In this document: piece after piece, positions 9,601 to 16,368 of the stretch
How the letters are laid out: every line of letters starts with the position of its first letter
Position numbering within the stretch: position 1 is the first letter of the stretch
Source of the DNA: Chromera velia
Lineage: Eukaryota; Sar; Chromeraceae
Assembly (NCBI GenBank): GCA_018398765.1
Contig: JAHBMJ010001897.1
Span: forward strand, 5,140-21,507
DNA length: 16,368 bases
Direction of reading: 5' to 3'
Made by a program: the position numbers and the translations under genes
Notes under the pieces: generated by a model
Told to the model about the DNA's origin: nothing
Seen by the model: the letters and a program-made list of their open reading frames with translations, nothing else
Databases searched by the model: none

Positions 9601-12600
9601 AAGATCTGGAACGTTCCTCACAAGAAGTGCAGAAAGGTGGGCCGTCTTTCTGGTCTGAATACATGAAAGCCGCGAAAACCTTCATTTCGCCTTTTCTCCC
9701 TCTCGCCTACATTGTGGTCTTTTCTTGAGTGACGTCCGAGGTCCTTAAACTGTGAAGAATAATCATTTTGATGATAGCTTGAATATTGAATTTCAAAACC
9801 CCCTCTCGTGTGCCTGCAGACTGTCATCGCCCCCACGTATGGAGGCCCCGTCTGCCGCATGCTTCCTGTCCCGGGAGAAGCCGAGCGCGACAGGAAGGGC
9901 AGGGGTGGAGAAGAAAAGGACGAAAAAGAAAAGGAAGCACACAGCGGAAAGTCTGCGGACGACGAGTAAGTTGATCACAATCCATATGTGCTTACTTACT
10001 TGCGTAGACGCGCTCTCTCACACACGCAAACAAGCCGACCTACTTGCTTCATTCCTACCGGAAAACCAGTCTTCCAGCCTTCATTGTGGTTCGCCTTTCT
10101 CCTTATCCCTCCATCTGTCCCTCCATTTCCCCTGCAGGGGCGTCCTCCTGTACAGCTGCTGGCAGAAGGTCCTGGGTCTGGTCCTGAAGCCCCTCGACGG
10201 GAATCCCTCCAAGTCGATGGCCCTCATCGCACACCCAGGGACTGTCGCGGCAATGGCTGTGGACTGCACGGGAAAGTCAGTGGAGGGAAAGGAAGCGTCG
10301 TGGGGAATAGAGAAGATATGTGCATGTGTGTCTGTGTGTGTGGGCGTACCTGTGCCTGCGTGGCAGGGAGAAGATAGACAGAGACAAATATTGGTCAATC
10401 TGGAGATGAGGGGAAGAGAGCCAAAGACAGAGGAGCGAGGGCATTTCATGCATTTGCTCGATGACTTCACCTGCTGCAGGTACGCTTTCACATGTGGAGG
10501 GGAAGACTGCACGGTCAACCAGTGGGCAATTGACACGACTCCTTTGAAGGCTGCGGCCGCGATGGCAGGGGAGGGCCTGGACCCCTTCTTGTCCCTCATT
10601 CCGGGGGGGGCAGAGGTGAGTGAGGAGAAGGAGGGGTTCTTTCTGTGCACAGACTGGGGGGAATGCGTGTCCGTGCTTCCTTTTTTTGTTTCGTTGGCGG
10701 ACCAGGATCCTTTGCCTTCTTTTCTCTTTGATGGACACTAGGAGATGCGCACAGTGACAAACGGTCTATGTGTATTTTGTTTGTTTATCTGCAGGGCTCT
10801 TTCTTCTCAGAAATGAAGGACTTCTTCTACTACGCTCAGGTGAGGCAGGCAGAAGTACACATGCATGTGCAATGGCGAACATGAGTGGAAAAATGGACCG
10901 ATTTGTGAGACATGGAATACTACCAATCGATCAATCAGTCAGGAAAAGGCAATCTCCTCTCAAAATTCTCCACTCACTTCCATTCACCCATTTCCTTAAC
11001 GAATTCTTGCCTGTCAATGCATTCACTTCCCCTCTTTGCTTTCTCCTCCGGGTAGGGCCTCGCCTTCTGCTTGATGGATATAAATCACGCTACATTCCCT
11101 TTTGCATCCTTCCGTTTTTCACCTGTGTTTTTTCCCGTCTCCTGCACGCAATGTGCATGCAGATCAGATCCCAAGATGAGAACACGACGGCGGCCCGAGA
11201 ACTGGACGAGCAGATTCCTCTGGAGGTCTGTGGGAAGAGGGGAGGGGATGTGGAGAAACAGAGACAGACAAGACCGAAGGACACATACATAGGGCTTTTG
11301 TGAAGAAAATCAAAGAGCATTTTCACAGTTCAGACAAAATACTGTTCGCTCCGCTACTCCCGCGATAGAGTCTTTTCATCTGAGATCATCAAACTATCCG
11401 TTCGTTCTCTGGCGCGTGGAGGGGGGGATGAAAGAAATAATGATGTCTGTCTGTATGCCCTCCCTCACTGACTCTGCAGGAAATCCCCGCTCTCATGTGT
11501 GCCCTCGGGTTTTTTCCCTCCAAACAGGAGATCTCCAACCTGATCAGTGAGGTAGGCAGGAAACAAGTAGAGCTGATTCCCCTGTTCTTTTGCCGTGAAT
11601 TCGAAGTAATTGTCTCCATAGCCACGTGAAAGCTGTTCAGAGTGTGATGAAGATGGCTGCAGAAGAAGGACGGATCTCATGCATGCACATTACTTCGAAA
11701 CCTACCTTCAAATATCTTGTTGTTTTTCTTTGCCCACATATCAACTGACTCCTGTAGCTTCGACGAGATCAAAAGCAAAAAAGAAATAGAGAGCTCAAGG
11801 GCAATTGCCTCCATGGAGTTCATCCTGTCAAACCATCTCTCCTCCTTTCTATCATTACATGTGTATAAGGGCATTTATGTGTACCACCGGACTTCGTATA
11901 TGCTGTTCCAATGTCATGAAAGCATTCGATGCGTCGAAGGAATCTGTTTACACACATCGAGGTGAATTGACTGACTGACTGCAGGTCCGTTATTCGAGTT
12001 TTGCCGAGACTGGGCAGCAGAAGAGGAGGGTGAACTTTGAGGACACATTCAAGTTGTTTGTCAACCACAGACCCGTCTTTGCAGTCACACCGGAGCAAAT
12101 CTCTCTCGCATTCAAAGGTCAGTCAGATTCAGTCGGCAGCGGCACGAAGGCCCTCCAGACTATTGCATGCACGTTCCGTCTGTGAAAATCTGGCCCACAG
12201 AAGCAAGCAAGGAAGGAGGGAGAGGGGGGAGGTTGAGAAAGAGAGCAAAGGGGGGGAATCTCAGGAAGAGCGCATGAAAGAATCGTCTCCCCTGTTTGTT
12301 TTATTTGGGCCTTCTCTTCGTTCTGGACCTGGAATCTGTCTCCTTTGCTTTGCTGTCTCTGTGCAGCACTGAGCGGGCACGACCGAGGAACCTCTATTCC
12401 CCGAGAGAAGTTTGTGGGTTTCCTCAAAGAGGTCGGTGAGGGGGTGTACGGGTTGGTTGGATTGGGTCAGACTGGTCTGCGTGGCCTTTCATCTTTCGGT
12501 CTTTGGGGCTTCGTGCTTTATTTGTCTCTTTGTCTTCTGTCAATCTATCTGTCTCTTTGTCACCTGATTTCTTTCATTTTGTTTACGTGTGTCTGGCTGC

Positions 12601-13258
12601 TTGCAGCTCGGAGAGAGATTTACAAACGACAGCAACCACGAAATGACTCTGGAGCAGTGCATGGAGGTCAGCAGAAGAAAAATGATCCATGCATTCCTGT
12701 GACATAAAAGAGGCACTTCACTGAATTCTTCATGGTCGAAAGGGAGTCTGGAGAACGACTGAATGAACTCTTGTTTGTATGGGTGTTTGACAGTATAGAA
12801 GCGTGTCTTTTTCTCCGAGTGTTTTATACTCCTTTAAGCAATTTCTTGACATTTTGTCCTTGAGTTGTTGTGCTGGATTCTGTCACGTTTCTTCCTCAAC
12901 TGTACGACAAACACGACTGAAAATTTGAATGATGAAGGTAACGATGTTGACGTTCTTTTTGTGACCCTGACATCTTCTGCAGCTCCTTGTCGGAGAACCA
13001 AACCTCGAGGCTGCTCTGGGAGATGTGGTGGGTGCAGATACGTTTGCACTTGATGTTCTTGGCCTTGGGGAGAGCACAGAAGCGACTGAGAGAGATGGGC
13101 TACAGGGGGGGCAATCAGAGGCGCTGGAAGTGGCAGGAGACGAAATTGAGAAGAGAGAGACCGGGGCGGGAGGGGAAACAAACGCTGCGGGGGCACTTGT
13201 AGAGGCTGCAGCCTCATCCAGATCTCCTGCCCAGCCGCTTTCTTCTCTTGTGCGGTGA
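2634..13258 (+). CDS. CFAP251: Cilia- and flagella-associated protein 251 (WDR66 family), 28 coding exons, complete
   Basis: CFAP251 is part of the calmodulin- and spoke-associated complex at the base of radial spoke 3 in motile axonemes. Exons: 2634-2645, 3124-3204, 3393-3470, 3747-3815, 4086-4419, 4708-4750, 5090-5135, 5437-5684, 6155-6207, 6661-6782, 6995-7040, 7182-7217, 7365-7456, 7725-7768, 8009-8214, 8473-8659, 8917-9239, 9509-9636, 9820-9965, 10138-10275, 10480-10615, 10795-10839, 11163-11225, 11480-11551, 11985-12117, 12367-12431, 12607-12666, 12983-13258. The sum is 3,282 bases (1,093 residues plus TGA), and every junction keeps frame. Family signatures appear in order: NLQWTLGINKDV (residue 5), MLYAAAHTGVIFDY, TIFDPHPFGVIALDI, YSPALSAQDF, CHPRQALVAVGGYSG, HRSHWRPI, VSVGEDRRLVEYDL, APTYGGPV, LDGNPSKSMALIAHP, FFYYAQIRSQ. 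The start ATG follows an in-frame TGA at 2589 and has A at -3. The long Glu-rich N-terminus of vertebrate homologues is absent. A start in an unseen upstream exon cannot be excluded. Confidence 0.92.
2789..2910 (+). repeat. TCTG-type microsatellite with 16-bp higher-order unit (intron 1)
   Basis: Pure and near-pure CTGT/CTGC tetranucleotide repeats occupy the first half. From 2844 the array becomes four copies of a 16-base unit (TCTATCTGTCTGTTGG with small changes) starting at 2844, 2860, 2876 and 2892. It lies inside intron 1 of CFAP251. Confidence 0.9.
3082..3116 (+). repeat. TG dinucleotide repeat next to the intron 1 acceptor
   Basis: About 17 TG units stop a few bases before the acceptor AAAACAG, taking the position normally held by a pyrimidine tract. 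Confidence 0.9.
3500..3574 (+). repeat. CAGA/GATA microsatellite (intron 3)
   Basis: Degenerate AGAC and AGAT tetranucleotides in intron 3. This is the same repeat family as in introns 1, 7 and 9 but in the opposite orientation, so the transcript would carry CAGA here and UCUG elsewhere. Confidence 0.85.
4255..4419 (+). other. Optional 165-base 3' part of exon 5 (alternative donor)
   Basis: Exon 5 can end at 4419 (donor GTCAGT) or at 4254 (donor GTAGCA). Both ends are in phase 1 and both join correctly to exon 6 at 4708 to give GEC. The difference is exactly 55 codons, which encode the low-complexity Gly/Ser/Glu insert. The homologous proteins have no such insert. I kept the longer form because its donor matches the gene's other introns better. 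Confidence 0.5.
5215..5384 (+). repeat. CTGT, TC and TG microsatellites (intron 7)
   Basis: Intron 7 holds a CTGC/CTGT array (5215-5268), a TC array (about 5331-5370) and a short TG array (5370-5384). All are pyrimidine-rich or alternating on the transcribed strand. The long open frames they create on both strands (runs of S/L/C/V or H/T/R/E) are artefacts. Confidence 0.9.
5808..5880 (+). repeat. Long interrupted TG repeat (intron 8)
   Basis: Some 73 bases of TG dinucleotides with two short interruptions, in the middle of intron 8. A TGCATGCATGCA element (5724-5735) lies shortly upstream in the same intron. Confidence 0.9.
6239..6267 (+). repeat. TCTC/CTGT microsatellite (intron 9)
   Basis: Short TC then CTGT array near the 5' end of intron 9, the fourth CFAP251 intron with this tetranucleotide family. 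Confidence 0.8.
6628..6657 (+). repeat. TG repeat abutting the intron 9 acceptor
   Basis: Fourteen or so TG units run directly into the acceptor GCAG at 6657-6660. As at intron 1, the repeat replaces the polypyrimidine tract. Confidence 0.9.
7725..10615 (+). other. CFAP251 second WD40 propeller (exons 14-21, residues 421-856)
   Basis: Blades end in VHLWNYR, FYLLHADD, VCLYR, LVEYDL, LKIWNV, LYSCWQ and VNQWAID. Exon 17 (8917-9239) has no useful ATG in its frame and is easily missed; its frame is fixed by both neighbours and by the conserved stretch KHRSHWRPIVGLSFS followed by GEDRRLVEYDL. Two charged inserts interrupt the fold: a Gly/Lys/Glu stretch ending KEKEKEK in exon 17, and a run of about 30 K/E/D/R/G residues in exon 19. 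Both are probably surface loops. Confidence 0.8.
10795..13258 (+). other. CFAP251 C-terminal EF-hand-like region and tail (exons 22-28, residues 857-1093)
   Basis: This part begins with the conserved SEMKDFFYYAQIRSQ, then helices around IPALMCALGFFPSKQEI, NFEDTFKLFVNHRP and PREKFVGFLKEVGERF-type segments (the last one is split by intron 26, so the true join is KELGERF), and ends with ADTFALDVLG. The layout resembles the degenerate calmodulin-like C-terminus known for this family. No loop shows a full set of calcium ligands by eye. After residue about 1035 a tail rich in E, A, G and S follows, without counterpart that I recognise. Confidence 0.75.
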
Positions 13259-13875
13259 AATAAGTCAAAGGAACTTCATGGAAAAGAATTGCTGATGATC
13301 CTTGATCATGAATTATAAAGACCCGAGATTCCCTTGTAAAAGGGTTGTTTGCACATTTGAAGAAGAAAATATGAAATTAGTAATGGAATAGACGAGAAAA
13401 TAGAGACTAGCACATTCTTAGTCAGATTCTTTATGATTTATATGCAAAATACTTAGCAGGATACTAATTGTAAGAACTCTTGCAACGTTAATACGATACC
13501 ACCCTGAATTAAATTATTGTTTATCAGACTTTATCTTTTTATAGTTATCTTTTTAAATTAACGTACTTTGCTGGTTTTTATTTTTTTAAAATTTACAATT
13601 TATGACACATTTTTAATTTCTAGTTTATAATTAGTTTCTAAAATTATTTAAATTAATATGGAACTTGAATTTTGCAAGTTTTAATTTTAACTTTATGAAT
13701 TCATAATCAAAACTTATGTAAATCATCTTCCAGTTTATTGTGTATTTGATTATATTTCAAAGTTGATATATAGTATACCCGATTAAACTTAAAAATGATC
13801 TTTATTGACTTTACCTAGGTCCTAGGAATTTACCTAAAAATTTTGAATACATGCAATGTCTAAAAATTAAAAAAA
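13259..13875. other. AT-rich block downstream of CFAP251 (3' UTR and intergenic)
   Basis: Immediately after the CFAP251 stop the composition turns strongly AT-rich and remains so to about 13900. No open frame, RNA gene or known element is recognisable. The 3' UTR and polyadenylation site of CFAP251 should lie in its first part. A duplicated CCTAGG (separated by one T) occurs at about 13815. An organelle-derived insertion would have such composition, but I recognise no organelle gene in it. Confidence 0.5.
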
Positions 13876-13906
13876 TAATCATCATCATCATCATTATTAT
13901 TATTAA
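13876..13906. repeat. Compound ATC/ATT microsatellite
   Basis: Several ATC units followed by ATT units. It marks the border between the AT-rich block and the repeat-bearing sequence that leads to the retroelement. On the minus strand it reads as AAT then GAT units, a possible 3' tail of the element. A similar short ATC/ATT motif recurs at about 14308-14330. Confidence 0.7.
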
Positions 13907-13934
13907 TCGGTCTATAGGCCATCATGCAATGCAT

Positions 13935-14140
13935 GAGAGTGAAAGAAAAGTAGAGATGCCGCTCCTGGGCAGAGAGTGAGACATGCAGAGAGAGAGGGAC
14001 TGTGTCACGTAGTCACGCTACTCATAAGCAGAGAATGAAAGAGATGCGGTCATGCTGCTGTCTGAGCAGAGAATAAAAGAGGTGTAGTCATGCTGTCGAC
14101 TCAGCAGAGAAAGAAAAAGGAACAGTCATGTTACTGATCA
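13935..14140 (+). repeat. Imperfect tandem repeat, 38-bp period
   Basis: A unit beginning AGCAGAGAATGAAAGAG and containing GTCATGCTG recurs with starts at 14027, 14065 and 14103, an exact 38-base period. More diverged copies precede it at about 13968 and 13985, with a possible partial copy from 13935. Copies differ by substitutions, so this is an ageing minisatellite rather than a CRISPR array: there are no unique spacers between the units. Confidence 0.75.
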
Positions 14141-14155
14141 ACTGCAATTAAGAGC

Positions 14156-14222
14156 TGCATGCATGGTTTTTGTCAGATGATATGGATCTGCTTGCATGCA
14201 TGTGCATGCATCTTTGCATGCA
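14156..14222. repeat. Cluster of four TGCATGCA palindromes
   Basis: Perfect TGCATGCA occurs at 14156, 14193, 14203 and 14215. TGCATGCA is known as the target of one conserved family of ApiAP2 DNA-binding proteins in apicomplexans. Whether these copies are bound is unknown. Confidence 0.7.
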
Positions 14223-14229
14223 AGACTAA

Positions 14230-14517
14230 AAGATCCAGCGCTATAGAGGCGCTACACGGGCGCCGCGCTAGTGAAGGGCCGCGTCAGCTGCTGCATCTTC
14301 ACCTAGACATCATTATTATCATTCATCATATGCCATCGCTATCGGCCCATAATAATGGGCATTGACTTAAAGTTTGTTCCTAGCGTCTGGCTTATACGTC
14401 TTTCATCTCTTCCTTCTGTCCTGGTTACTGCTCTCGCTACTAGCTCTCTCTCTTATGCGACCTCATACTTGACGCTCCTCTATCTGAATGCCTTCTTCGG
14501 TATTTGCTAAGTACTTC
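14230..14517 (-). other. Non-coding 3' flank of the retroelement
   Basis: Between the TGCATGCA cluster and the stop codon of the RT reading frame there is no coding signal. It contains short GC-rich inverted repeats near 14240-14280 and a hairpin GCCCAT-AATA-ATGGGC at about 14345-14360. It is probably the 3' untranslated part of the element, but its exact end cannot be fixed without another copy. Confidence 0.45.
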
Positions 14518-15603
14518 TTACCCTTCAGTTATAACCAGTGCACTGCCTACTCCTCCTTCCTCCCAGCCTTCCCCTTGCACTCCTCTGGTCCCCCGAATAC
14601 ACGCGCTTGCCGCTTTCAGGTGGGCAATCTGCAGTCGAGCTCGGATCCGGCGGCATGTCTTGCTCATATGTTGCCCCCATTTCTCACTCAATCGCTCTGC
14701 CACCCTCTTTAAGAACATCTTTGCCTCCCTCTCCATCGTCTCGTCGACCGCACTCATGAGTAGAGTGAAGTCGCACCCTCTGTCCGCGCTTGCCTGCCCA
14801 TGTTTCCTCTTCTTTTCTTCTGCTGCTGCTTTGAGGGCTTGAGTCCAGGTCACCTTCTCCCTTGAGGCGGCGTGTGGGTTTATCATCCTGGTATCGAAAA
14901 TTGCCAGCTTTTGTGGAGCATAGGCCCCCCGGACTTGGAAGTCCCCCCTTAGTGCCGGACATCCCTGCACCTCCCCTTCCTCCCTAATGATCGGCTCCTT
15001 TGCATAGACCGCTCCCACGGGGTATGCTTCCGCTGCTAGACTCGCCCACGTACGGTTAACTTCGTCATGTCGCAGCGTCGGCAGTCCCCCGACTGGGCAG
15101 TTAAGGGCATGTTGCAGACTCCACCTTCCTCCACATCCCTCACATCTGCTCTTCTCCCCCCCTACCCTCCCCTGGTATCGGATTGTCATCGCATCTCGGA
15201 ATTTGTCTGGGCTGAGATTCATTCCGTGTTCCTTTAGGGGGGTGGCCGTCAACCATCCTGACTGCCTCTTTTCTTTTGACTGCCTGACTTCCTTATACTG
15301 GTCTTCACTGGCTGCCTGCCCTGACTGGCTGCCTAACCTCTCCCACTCCTTCTCTACTGCTTCTTTTACTGCTTCTTTGTGGGCTGTCTTTGCCTTCTGC
15401 CCCCTCTTCACGTGCTCGTCTGCGTCTATGTCCTCTCCTCGAAGGATGGCCTCTGTGATCGTTTCACTGGCTGCGGCTGAGGTCTTGTAGTCCCTGTCCG
15501 CTGTTTCGGTGGGTTTGGGGATGCCTAGGCCTAGCAGTCGGACCGGGAGGGCGGCAACGTCTCTCAGCCATACGTCATGTTGGGTGGGGGGCCCTCCGTT
15601 CCA
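14518..15603 (-). CDS. Open C-terminal retroelement frame: thumb remnant, CCHC-like knuckle and PD-(D/E)XK-like nuclease region
   Basis: The same frame as the broken RT is free of stops for 361 codons, ending in TAA at 14518-14520. It starts with [18 protein letters not shown], the end of the RT thumb. A Cys-x2-Cys-x7-His-x3-Cys motif at 15144-15097 is followed by [11 protein letters not shown]. Then come KEPII (about 14997), RGDF (14943), [11 protein letters not shown] (about 14900) and [10 protein letters not shown] (about 14817), an order of E/D, D-x-R and E-x-K residues like the restriction-like endonuclease that follows the RT in R2-type elements. There is no convincing ATG start; GTG at 15411 is not meaningful in a eukaryote. 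Most likely a still-open part of the pseudogene rather than a functioning gene. Confidence 0.65.
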   Translation of the reverse strand, partial: WNGGPPTQHDVWLRDVAALPVRLLGLGIPKPTETADRDYKTSAAASETITEAILRGEDIDADEHVKRGQKAKTAHKEAVKEAVEKEWERLGSQSGQAASEDQYKEVRQSKEKRQSGWLTATPLKEHGMNLSPDKFRDAMTIRYQGRVGGEKSRCEGCGGRWSLQHALNCPVGGLPTLRHDEVNRTWASLAAEAYPVGAVYAKEPIIREEGEVQGCPALRGDFQVRGAYAPQKLAIFDTRMINPHAASREKVTWTQALKAAAEEKKRKHGQASADRGCDFTLLMSAVDETMEREAKMFLKRVAERLSEKWGQHMSKTCRRIRARLQIAHLKAASACIRGTRGVQGEGWEEGGVGSALVITEG

Positions 15604-16062
15604 TCATCCTTTCATCAGGGCGGGGATGAGGCGGTCTCTGATCATGCCTTCCAGCTGCCCCATCTATCCCCCCGCCCCTGGCACTACCCATGCCACAAAC
15701 TTCTATTCGTGCTGCAGGGATTTTGAACAGGCTGCGTATGCTTCGTATGGGGCAAATTCTGCTGCTGTTACGACTCTTTCTACGCTTCCGGCCCACTCCT
15801 TCACCTTCTCCTGCACCCATTTCTCTCTGTGTGCGTCCGTACCTACGTACCCCCCTAGGAGACGTGTCCCCTCTACTATCTGCAGGTCGGGGAACTCTGC
15901 AAAAATCTCCTTGGCTTTCTGCAGAAATTACGGGAGCACTGCAAGGATCAACTTGTCCACCTCCACTACATACCCTGCGGCGGGCCCCCTCTTGACTAAC
16001 TCGCGCAGCCATGCTCGTAGCTGGTGCAACCAGCCGGTATTGGATGCGTTATCCGCATACTA
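15604..16062 (-). pseudogene. Reverse transcriptase palm-thumb region with in-frame stops
   Basis: In one frame the conserved order is visible: YADNASNTGWLHQLRAWL (16059-16006; the catalytic YADD has become YADN), GPAAGYVVEVDKLIL, KVKEWAGSVERVV, AYAACSKSLQHE then a stop, and RDRLIPALMKG then a stop. Stops lie at 16060, 15928, 15703, 15664 and 15604. Two stand where the family usually has tryptophan (before YADD, and after LQHE). No frameshift is needed to follow the frame. A mutated catalytic aspartate plus five stops means this copy cannot supply reverse transcriptase. Confidence 0.8.
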
Positions 16063-16111
16063 GAGCTGGTGCGAGTATCTCTGGGGGGGATCGGGCTCCT
16101 GCTGTTGTTAC

Positions 16112-16276
16112 TTTTTCTTCTCCGTTCCGGCTGCTACCCCTGCACTCCATCTGTCTGCCGTGAAAAACCAGTCACTTCCGTTTTGGGCCGACGCGGAGGC
16201 GGCTGAAGAGGATGATGCTGTGCGGTGCGAATCGCCAAGGGGTGGGGCGGGTGGGCGAGCTAAGGGGTGGTCCGAG
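16112..16276. other. Unassigned GC-rich stretch beyond the RT remnant
   Basis: Translation in all frames gives only low-complexity Ser/Ala/Pro-rich reading. No RT motif upstream of YADD is recognisable. It may be a decayed part of the element or the flanking DNA. Confidence 0.35.
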
Positions 16277-16368
16277 TGGAGGGAGGAGGGCGAGGAGGAG
16301 GAGGATGAGGAGGAGGACGAGGAGGAAGAGGCATGGAGGGAGGAGGAGGAGGAGGAGGAGGAGGAGGA
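16277..16368. repeat. GGA-type purine repeat at the right window edge
   Basis: GAGGAG and GGA units with few interruptions run to the last base. It is a simple repeat and may mark the end of a contig. Confidence 0.9.

Larger units (their letters stand above)
14518..16110 (-). mobile_element. Degenerate reverse-transcriptase retroelement, 3' half
   Basis: One continuous minus-strand frame from about 16110 to 14518 carries the RT palm and thumb, a zinc-knuckle-like motif and a nuclease-like C-terminus. Upstream of about 16060 no RT motif (such as the QGD box) is recognisable before the edge repeat, so the copy is 5'-truncated or more decayed there. No long terminal repeat is seen. The family, known from many marine animals and protists, could be non-LTR or DIRS-like; I cannot settle the class from this fragment. 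Confidence 0.75.

Noticed and set aside
13935-14140. CRISPR-like array
   Set aside because: The 38-base units are imperfect and adjoin each other with no unique spacers, and the DNA is eukaryotic.
15411-15411. GTG as start of the C-terminal retroelement protein
   Set aside because: The frame is open upstream to 15603 and continues into RT thumb sequence, so this GTG is internal.
15604-16062. Stop codons read as tryptophan (altered code, as known for UGA in the Chromera plastid)
   Set aside because: The stops include TAG and TAA as well as TGA, and CFAP251 next door uses TGG for tryptophan and TGA as its end. Decay fits better.
15509-16063. Plus-strand open frame of 184 residues opposite the RT
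   Set aside because: It is the antisense shadow of the retroelement frame and has no recognisable domain.

Overview
This window is nuclear DNA of a eukaryote. Its genes are cut by many short GT-AG introns. The first gene carries a two-part presequence (ER signal peptide, then a basic transit-like stretch) on a plastid-type ClpB chaperone. The second gene is an axonemal protein needed only by cells with motile flagella. A complex plastid plus flagella plus intron-rich genes of moderate GC, with TG and TCTG microsatellites in the introns, suggests a myzozoan alveolate. A chromerid-like alga (Chromera type) is my best guess because a retroelement is also present. The lineage is an inference; no rRNA or other marker is in the window.

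Layout. Positions 1-1094 (minus strand) hold the first two coding exons of a ClpB gene that runs off the left edge. Positions 1095-2633 are a divergent intergenic region with a G-rich (minus strand) tract near the ClpB side and an AT-rich core around 1980-2300. Positions 2634-13258 (plus strand) hold one gene that I could splice completely by hand: 28 coding exons, 27 introns, 3,282 coding bases and 1,093 residues, with every junction in phase. It encodes the WD40 and EF-hand-like radial-spoke protein CFAP251 (WDR66 family). Positions 13259-13875 are a very AT-rich non-coding block. Positions 13876-14517 contain ATC/ATT microsatellites, a 38-bp imperfect tandem repeat and a tight cluster of four TGCATGCA palindromes. 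Positions 14518-16110 (minus strand) are the C-terminal half of a reverse-transcriptase element. Its RT part is broken by in-frame stops, while its C-terminal zinc-knuckle and nuclease-like part is still open. The right edge is a GGA repeat, and the left edge is a run of G.

ClpB (protein disaggregation, predicted plastid stroma) and CFAP251 (flagellar axoneme) are head to head. Nothing in the sequence shows that they work together; they share only an upstream region of about 1.5 kb. I see no CRISPR, phage, operon or defence system. The points most worth a second look are the TGCATGCA enrichment, the uneven decay of the retroelement, the 55-codon in-frame alternative splice in CFAP251, and the preference for GTC at intron starts.
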